A stretch of DNA of 64,000 nucleotides from Eubacteriales Family XIII. Incertae Sedis bacterium (GTDB lineage Bacteria; Bacillota; Clostridia; Peptostreptococcales; Anaerovoracaceae): NCBI GenBank assembly GCA_031272365.1, contig JAISTX010000029.1, positions 1 to 64,000 on the forward strand, in the 5' to 3' direction. The number at the start of each line of letters is the position of its first letter. Position 1 is the first letter of the stretch. The notes below the pieces were generated by a model. It saw only the letters and a list, made by a program, of their open reading frames with translations, ran no database searches and had not been told where the DNA came from. Position numbers and translations under genes: made by a program. Shown in pieces: positions 57,875 to 64,000 of the stretch.

Positions 57875-60800
57875 TCCTCAACTTCTGTTTCATCCCGGTA
57901 CCTCACCTTCTTCGACGCCGCGATGATGATGATCAGCACCGCCATGAGCAGCAGGAGCAGCTCCCACATGAAGGCGGCCACCGGATCCATTTCCGCAAGC
58001 TTCAGGAGATCCCCGAGGTTGTTGACGACCGGCATCTGGCTGATCACGATGATGGACGGGATGTCCTTGTACGATTTCGCGTCCAGCAGGGAATCGTTGC
58101 CGCCAATCAGATTGCTCAGGATCGGGTAATCCTCCAGCAGGGCAATCGCCGCAGCCCAATTTGTCGCCGTCGTCGCCGTGTCGGCCTTGCTCTTCGTGTT
58201 GCTGCCTTTGTAGTACGTCACGGGTTTCGGGTCGTCATTGTCGCCTCCGTGATTGGTCGTACGCCCCGCGAGGGCATCCCGCAGAGCACGGCTCGCTTCC
58301 ATCAGCTGCTTCACCGCCGCGTTGATCTCCGACTGCGTCGTGGCTTTCTCGCGCGTCTTCTTGGCATCCGACAGCAGGCTGTTGGCTTTCTGCACGGCCT
58401 CCGTGTCTTCCAGGTTGGACGCCTCCTCTATCAAGGATTCCACTTCTTCGATCTCCGCGCTCAAAGCCGTCGTGTCCTCGTCGAGGTCGACCTTCACGAT
58501 GAATTTGTCCGCCGCGAAATTTTCAATGCCGTACATCTGGTACAGGCTGTCCACCTCCGCGATGCCGGTCTTGATCTCCAGCGACACGGTCACGTCGCGG
58601 TAGGCGTTGTCGTCCTCGGCGCCGTCGTCGGCGCGTTGGAAGACAGTTTCATCCACCACCGAAAGCTCCCCGTCCTCAAACGTGAACCCGTCCGGGATGC
58701 TCTCCTCGACGACCTTCAGGCTGTCCTCCTTGACGGTCGCGACGAAGCTCAGCTGCTCCACCCCGCTGTCCTTGATCAACTCGTTGGCCATGGCCACGAC
58801 TTGGTTGGCCCCGCTGTCATGGTCCTTGGTGAAGGAGATCGTCGGGTTCTCCTTTGTGACATAGAGTTCGTCGCTATCCCCTTCCACCACGATGCGCAGC
58901 GACGGGATGTTCGTGAAGAACGATTCCGCGTATTTTCTAGCTACTTCGGCAAAAACGGAGGCGCGGCCGTCCGAGATGTCCAAGGAAAGCTTGAACACGC
59001 GCTGCGTCAGGCTGTCGAGCTCCAGACGCGCCTCCGTCACGACGGCATTCAGCTCGGCCGTCGTCCACTTCCCTTCTGTGTACCTGGTAAGATCAGCGAG
59101 TCTGTCGCCGATCCGCTTCAGGATGTCCTCCTTGTCAAAGCCCTCCGGCGCATAGCCCTCCACGATATTCTGGAGCTGCTTATAAGCGGATATCAAATTG
59201 TCCACGCTTTTCACGGTCGCGGGCTGCACCGGCACGATCGAGCCGCCGGACCGGGCGAGGATGTTCGTGAGCGTTGCGTAGGTGATCTCCTGCGTGGAGA
59301 CGGCGACATCGAGTATTTCCTTGATGGACGTCATCGCCGCCAAAATCCTCGTGGACTCCTCCTGCATGTTTTCGGTCGTCAGCTCCGAGTTCTCAATGAT
59401 CCCCAGCATGACGTCCAAGGCCGAGGAGAGCGCGTCCTGCAGGCTCTGCTCAAACTGTCCGCCGATGCCGGTCTTTACGCCCACCTTCGCCATGAAGGCC
59501 TGCCGGATCTTTGGGGTCTCGGACTGGAACGCTTCGTTGGCTTTTCTGAGGAGCAGATCAATCACATACTGGCTCGAATCGCTGAGATCGCTGGCGTCAA
59601 GCTTCTGCAGCTCCTTGTCGAGGCTTGCATAGGCGTTCGTCACCTTCGTGACAAACGCGAGGCTCTGCGCTACGGTGTCGAAGGAGGTAAAGTCAACCGA
59701 CGTGAGCAGCTCTTCGAGGTCCAGTGCCGCATTGACCAGCGGCATGATCTCCTCGACTTCCTGATCCGCCATCACAAGGCTATCCAACACCTCTTGGACT
59801 GCACCTGGCACATAGCTCCCAACGATCCGGAGCATCGACTCGGATTTCGCCGTCTTGAGGTGGCTTTCAAGGTAATTCAATTGCTCGAGCCCTTCATCGA
59901 CATTGGCTTTGAGCGCACTGTCAATCACCACATTCGTGTGGGCTTCGTACCAGACCTGCAGGAGATTCTTTGCGTATTGCACACGCATCAACAGGATTGC
60001 CCGCGCCCCTTCCAAGGTGTTCAAGGAATCGCTGGCCCCCACGCACCAGCCAGTGCGCGCGGCGATGGCATCGAGCGTCGTCCGAATGCTGTGTGATACC
60101 TTGAAGATATCCTTCGAGGCAGCGGGCTTCTTGATGCCCCGGAGGGTCTGCGCGAGCTCTGTGATTTTTTTCAGCTGCTCCAGCACGGGCTCCGCGTCCG
60201 CCAGCTTCACATTCACCGCGACGTTTGCCTGCGTCTCAATGTAGAATACGATTCCCTCGGCCGCCTCCGCCACCTGATCCTTTGTCGCAAAGGGGATTCC
60301 GTTCCGCGCTTTCGACGCCGCGCTATCGCGCACGGACGTGTATTGCAAAAGGGCGAGCGCGTCGTCAAAGCGGTCGAACTTCGCTGTGAATTCCTGTATG
60401 AACGCGTTGTAGCCCTTGTCGTCTTTTGATGCCGTGTATTGCACCAACTTCAGGTCGTTAAGAGCCGTATTGAACTGGGCCTCCAAGACCAGTACGTTCA
60501 CCTGCTTTTGCGATTCGCTGAAAGCCGTGAAGGCAGTCTGGAGCGAAGAGACCACGCCGGAAAAGGACAGGAGCTTCTGGTACTGCGCCGGCAGGTATTG
60601 CAGGCTTTCGCAACCACTGGCGAGGCCGGTGATGATATCCTTCTTTTCCAAGGGGATGTCCAGGCCCGCCGCAACGCTGAGCATCGACGCGTATTCGGGG
60701 AAGAGCGCCACCAGGGCCTGCCGGAGCGTCACCGCGCTCGCGTCGCCTCCCTCCGGCCATAGCGCGATGTAGGCATCTGCCAGCTTGTATAGCGCCTCGA

Positions 60801-62514
60801 TATCCTCTGTGATCGGCACGCCGGTTTTGCTCGCGACTTCCTGTATCTGCGCCTTCAGATCCTCCAATGTGGCTTTGAGCCGATCATATTCCGTATTGTA
60901 GTTTGCCGTGTACAGCAGCAGGGACTGTTCGCCGCTGCCGGTATTAAACACGGCGGTGACCATATCGCCCACCTGAAGCTTGTAAAGGAAATTTTTCGAC
61001 AGGAGGATATAGGTATTGCCATCCTCGTCCATCGCATAGTATTCTTCCCGGTTGACGACCCGCACGCCATTGATGCGGAGATATTTGAACAGGCTCGCGT
61101 CGCCGCTGATGGTCGCGCTGACGCTGCCGTCCGGGTTCACCTCCGGCCCCTCCAGGAATACGAAGGCTTCCAGGACCTCCACCGTCACGACAAACGCGAT
61201 GGAGGGGTTGATCGCATAGGCGCTGTCCGCGGGCTTGCCGCTGACCGTGACCTCGACCCGCGCGCCGGTCGCCCCGGCTTTCGGGGTGACGGTGAGCATG
61301 CCCTTCTCATCGATGCTGGCGTCCGCGTCGCCCTCGATGCACTTCGCCGCCCATTCGAGGCTGACATCAATGGGGAGCGCCGTGCCCTGCTCAAGCTGAG
61401 CCTTGCCGCTCACGCCGCCCACCACCTTCATGGTGCTCGCCCCGGTGATCGTCAGGGTGAAGGTCTTCGCGGCCTGCTCTTCCTCAGAGGCCAATAGCGC
61501 CGCGTCCGCCAGCGACTGCTGGAGTTTGTCCAGCAGGGTTTTCTCCGCCGCCGCCGTTGCTTCGCGCAAGTCTTTCTCGGCTGTTTCCAACACTGCTTTC
61601 GCGTCGTCCAGCGCCGTTTGCTTCTCTGCGCATTCTTTCAGAGCATTGTTGTATGCCACCAATGCCGCATCCGCGCTTGCCGCCTCAACCTCCGCGTTGG
61701 CCTTGTCGAGGTTGTCCTGCACCACAGGAAGCTTCTCTTCTTTGATCGCAGCGATTTCATCCTTCAACGCAATCAATCCGGCGTCGTCGAGATTCCGCAC
61801 CGAAAGGAAGCTCTGCACAGTCTCCTCCGCTTGCTTATATTCGCTCTCGGCGGTTGTTGCCAACTTCTCCATATCAGCAAGCATCTCCGGCCCTTTAGTC
61901 GGGTTCGCCTTTTCCTCCGCAAGTTTCGTCTTGGCCGTATCCCACTCCTCTTCAGCTTTTTTTGCCGCATCCTGAAGCGCCGCCAAGTCTATGAGCGTTT
62001 GCTCCTTGGTGGATATCGATTTCTGCACCGCGTCAAATTTGACTTGCGCCTCTTTTTGGGCTTGCAGCTTCTCGTCCAAGATTTTCTGCGGCCCTTCCGC
62101 CGCCTTTTTCTTTTCCTCCAGCCCGATGCTCGCGACGAATGCGTCGTAATCCTGCTGCGCAGCCTCCAGCTTCTTGGCTGCCGTGTCAACGGCGTTCTGT
62201 TCTTTTGCCACTTGTGCCGCAACGCCTGCCTCAAACCCCCCGATTGTGGCAGAGATATCCCCTATTGCGTTCTTCAGCTTTGCGGATCCACCAGACGGAA
62301 GGTTGAGCGCCCGCGCCTGCAGATCCGCCAATTCCTTTTTCGCCTGATCCAATGAAAACGCCGTCGGCGCCGCACCGCCGATCAGCTCATTTCCGATGCC
62401 CGGCTCCCCATCGCCGGACTCCGGGGCAGCAAATGTTGTTACGGGATACATAACAAATACCAAAGCTGCGCAAAGAAATGCGGAGACCCCAATCTTGACA
62501 ACCCTAACGTTCAT
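57871..62514 (-). CDS. Giant helical/coiled-coil secreted surface protein with C-terminal TM
   Basis: Signal [34 protein letters not shown]; long Ala/Glu/Lys-rich coiled coils; C-terminal [24 protein letters not shown]. Confidence 0.85.
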   Translation of the reverse strand: MNVRVVKIGVSAFLCAALVFVMYPVTTFAAPESGDGEPGIGNELIGGAAPTAFSLDQAKKELADLQARALNLPSGGSAKLKNAIGDISATIGGFEAGVAAQVAKEQNAVDTAAKKLEAAQQDYDAFVASIGLEEKKKAAEGPQKILDEKLQAQKEAQVKFDAVQKSISTKEQTLIDLAALQDAAKKAEEEWDTAKTKLAEEKANPTKGPEMLADMEKLATTAESEYKQAEETVQSFLSVRNLDDAGLIALKDEIAAIKEEKLPVVQDNLDKANAEVEAASADAALVAYNNALKECAEKQTALDDAKAVLETAEKDLREATAAAEKTLLDKLQQSLADAALLASEEEQAAKTFTLTITGASTMKVVGGVSGKAQLEQGTALPIDVSLEWAAKCIEGDADASIDEKGMLTVTPKAGATGARVEVTVSGKPADSAYAINPSIAFVVTVEVLEAFVFLEGPEVNPDGSVSATISGDASLFKYLRINGVRVVNREEYYAMDEDGNTYILLSKNFLYKLQVGDMVTAVFNTGSGEQSLLLYTANYNTEYDRLKATLEDLKAQIQEVASKTGVPITEDIEALYKLADAYIALWPEGGDASAVTLRQALVALFPEYASMLSVAAGLDIPLEKKDIITGLASGCESLQYLPAQYQKLLSFSGVVSSLQTAFTAFSESQKQVNVLVLEAQFNTALNDLKLVQYTASKDDKGYNAFIQEFTAKFDRFDDALALLQYTSVRDSAASKARNGIPFATKDQVAEAAEGIVFYIETQANVAVNVKLADAEPVLEQLKKITELAQTLRGIKKPAASKDIFKVSHSIRTTLDAIAARTGWCVGASDSLNTLEGARAILLMRVQYAKNLLQVWYEAHTNVVIDSALKANVDEGLEQLNYLESHLKTAKSESMLRIVGSYVPGAVQEVLDSLVMADQEVEEIMPLVNAALDLEELLTSVDFTSFDTVAQSLAFVTKVTNAYASLDKELQKLDASDLSDSSQYVIDLLLRKANEAFQSETPKIRQAFMAKVGVKTGIGGQFEQSLQDALSSALDVMLGIIENSELTTENMQEESTRILAAMTSIKEILDVAVSTQEITYATLTNILARSGGSIVPVQPATVKSVDNLISAYKQLQNIVEGYAPEGFDKEDILKRIGDRLADLTRYTEGKWTTAELNAVVTEARLELDSLTQRVFKLSLDISDGRASVFAEVARKYAESFFTNIPSLRIVVEGDSDELYVTKENPTISFTKDHDSGANQVVAMANELIKDSGVEQLSFVATVKEDSLKVVEESIPDGFTFEDGELSVVDETVFQRADDGAEDDNAYRDVTVSLEIKTGIAEVDSLYQMYGIENFAADKFIVKVDLDEDTTALSAEIEEVESLIEEASNLEDTEAVQKANSLLSDAKKTREKATTQSEINAAVKQLMEASRALRDALAGRTTNHGGDNDDPKPVTYYKGSNTKSKADTATTATNWAAAIALLEDYPILSNLIGGNDSLLDAKSYKDIPSIIVISQMPVVNNLGDLLKLAEMDPVAAFMWELLLLLMAVLIIIIAASKKVRYRDETEVEE

Positions 62515-62733
62515 CGTCAACATTCCCCTTTTTTTGCCACGGTCGCAATTGCGACAAGAGATTCCATCCGAATAATACCGATATTTTATCTGAAATATCG
62601 CCAAATAGCAACAAAAAATATTGAAAAAACTTGTTAAATATACCACCAAAAATATAATCGAAACGTATTGCTTTCTGGCCTGTAGATTGGTATTCTAAAC
62701 GAACATCTCTGGCGTTTCCTTAGGGGGGAATTT

Positions 62734-63366
62734 ATGAAATTGAAGTTTAACAACCTCAGCCCTTCGGCGGCCATCGTCGCTGAAATGTCGGGCGTCTCGA
62801 TCGAACACGATGGGAAGGTGGTCTGCCGGGGCTTCGGCCTTGACGTGAAAACCGGCGAGCGCGTCTGCCTTTCGGGCAGGGCCGGGACGGGGAAGTCCAG
62901 CCTCATCCGCGTCTTTGCGGGGGAGATCCCCTCCCTGGGCAGCGTGCGGTTTGCGGGCGGGACGATCCTATCCTACATCCCGCAGGACACCTCCTTCCTT
63001 TCCGGGTCGATCGAATCCTTGGCCGCGGAGTCGGGCATCGCCAGGGAGGACCTGAGCCGGATCTTCAAGACGCTCGGGCTCGAGCAATACATTCTGAAAA
63101 AGAACCTGCACTCCCTCAGCGAGGCGCAGCGGAAAAAGGTCCTCCTCGCGCGCAGCCTCGCCATGCCCGCCCACCTGTACCTGTGGGACGAACCGCTGGA
63201 CTACGTGGACGATTTCTCCCGTGCGCAGATCGTGGACGCCATCCTGGACTGCATGCCGACCATGGTGTTCGTGGAGGACGACACGGGCTTCAGCGAAAGA
63301 ATCGCCACGCGCACCATCCGCATCGGCGTGAAGCCGGGGAGCCTACCCAGCAGCTGGGCCGTATAA
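62734..63366 (+). CDS. Half-length ABC-F-like ATPase (single NBD resembling the second half of Lsa/Vga-type ABC-F proteins)
   Basis: LSGRAGTGKSSLIRVFAGEIP, YIPQDTSFLSGSI, LSEAQRKKVLLARSLAMPAHLYLWDEPLDYVDDFSRAQI. Confidence 0.75.
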   Translation: MKLKFNNLSPSAAIVAEMSGVSIEHDGKVVCRGFGLDVKTGERVCLSGRAGTGKSSLIRVFAGEIPSLGSVRFAGGTILSYIPQDTSFLSGSIESLAAESGIAREDLSRIFKTLGLEQYILKKNLHSLSEAQRKKVLLARSLAMPAHLYLWDEPLDYVDDFSRAQIVDAILDCMPTMVFVEDDTGFSERIATRTIRIGVKPGSLPSSWAV

Positions 63367-63384
63367 AAAATTGAATGTCTTTTG

Positions 63385-64000
63385 TCAATTTTGAACGTTT
63401 TCGTCATTATTGTTTGCGCTGAACAACCCCGCGTTCTGCTCAAACAAGCGCGCCGGGTCGATGGCCTGGTCACCGATGCGCATCTCGTAGTGGAGGTGGG
63501 GGCCCGTCGAGTAGCCGGTCGACCCGACCAGCCCGATCTGGTCGCCCTTCTCGACCATGGAGCCCTCGACCGCGTCGACGCGGCTCATATGGAAATAATA
63601 CGATTTCAGCCCGCCGCCGTGCTCGATGACGACCGTGCCGCCCGTGCGGAGCAGCATCTCGGCAAGCACGACGCGCCCGGCGTTGCCCGCGTGCACCGGC
63701 ACGCCCTCCTCAACGGCGAAGTCCATGCCGTAGTGGCTGCGCGACGTCGAGGCGTCCCCGTTCGTGATGCGGATCTCGCCGAAATTCGTGCTGATGAAGC
63801 CGCCCTGCACGGGGCGCTCAAACAGGCCCTGCCAGTACTGCTCCTCGTCGTACTGCGTCATCAGGGGCGGGATCTTCTTCGTGTACTCCACGCCCGACTC
63901 GGGCGAGATCGACTCCGCGATGGAGGGGATGCTCGTGTCGATGATGAGGTTTTGGTGGTCGAAGGAATAGGCGGACACCTGCACGTCGACAGACTCCGGC
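63385..64000 (-). CDS. M23-family (LytM) metallopeptidase, C-terminal part; start lies beyond the right edge
   Basis: SRSHYGMDFAVEEGVPVHAGNAGRVV, GSTGYSTGPHLHYEMRIGDQAIDPARLF; frame is open to the window end. Confidence 0.88.
   Translation of the reverse strand, partial: PESVDVQVSAYSFDHQNLIIDTSIPSIAESISPESGVEYTKKIPPLMTQYDEEQYWQGLFERPVQGGFISTNFGEIRITNGDASTSRSHYGMDFAVEEGVPVHAGNAGRVVLAEMLLRTGGTVVIEHGGGLKSYYFHMSRVDAVEGSMVEKGDQIGLVGSTGYSTGPHLHYEMRIGDQAIDPARLFEQNAGLFSANNNDENVQN

Noticed and set aside
63366-63400. AAAATTGA...TCAATTTT inverted repeat as a special element
   Set aside because: Best explained as a weak AT-rich convergent terminator between two tail-to-tail genes.

Overview
GC-rich chromosomal segment, most consistent with an anaerobic Firmicutes/Clostridia-like bacterium. 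This assignment is inferred from the gene families, SD-type starts and lipoprotein linkers; no database search was possible. The window encodes: the 5' part of a repeat-bearing surface protein missing from the supplied ORF track (1-2299, -); a carbohydrate locus (two UroD-like proteins, aldose epimerase, sugar isomerase-like protein, Rbs-type ABC transporter); a nucleoside locus (pyrimidine-nucleoside phosphorylase plus BMP-type ABC transporter); an orphan GspF/PilC gene; a DUF4874/DUF4832-like protein with a dockerin; an Rrf2 regulator; fba, an RluA-type gene, lepB and smpB; an Opp/Dpp-type transporter; a methanol:corrinoid methyltransferase region (MtaB, two corrinoid proteins, a PocR/AraC-like regulator, a G3E GTPase and a His-rich protein); an endonuclease III-like/IspH fusion; a secondary ADH; a tmRNA gene on the minus strand; a 1.7-kaa surface protein with an internal anchor and an internal signal-peptide-like segment; pncB, ilvN, ilvE, uvrA and uvrB; a giant helical surface protein; a half-length ABC-F-like ATPase; and a partial M23 peptidase. 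Strongest leads: (1) a corrinoid protein / G3E GTPase / His-rich protein cassette in which the GTPase and His-rich parts are split at a G6 tract; (2) a COG2231-like DNA glycosylase fused to IspH, whose conserved N-terminus extends upstream of any ATG/GTG/TTG; (3) palindromic repeats inserted in frame in a surface-protein gene; (4) a surface ORF that looks like two secreted proteins joined head to tail; (5) a structured 51-bp direct repeat. All family calls were made by eye from motifs.
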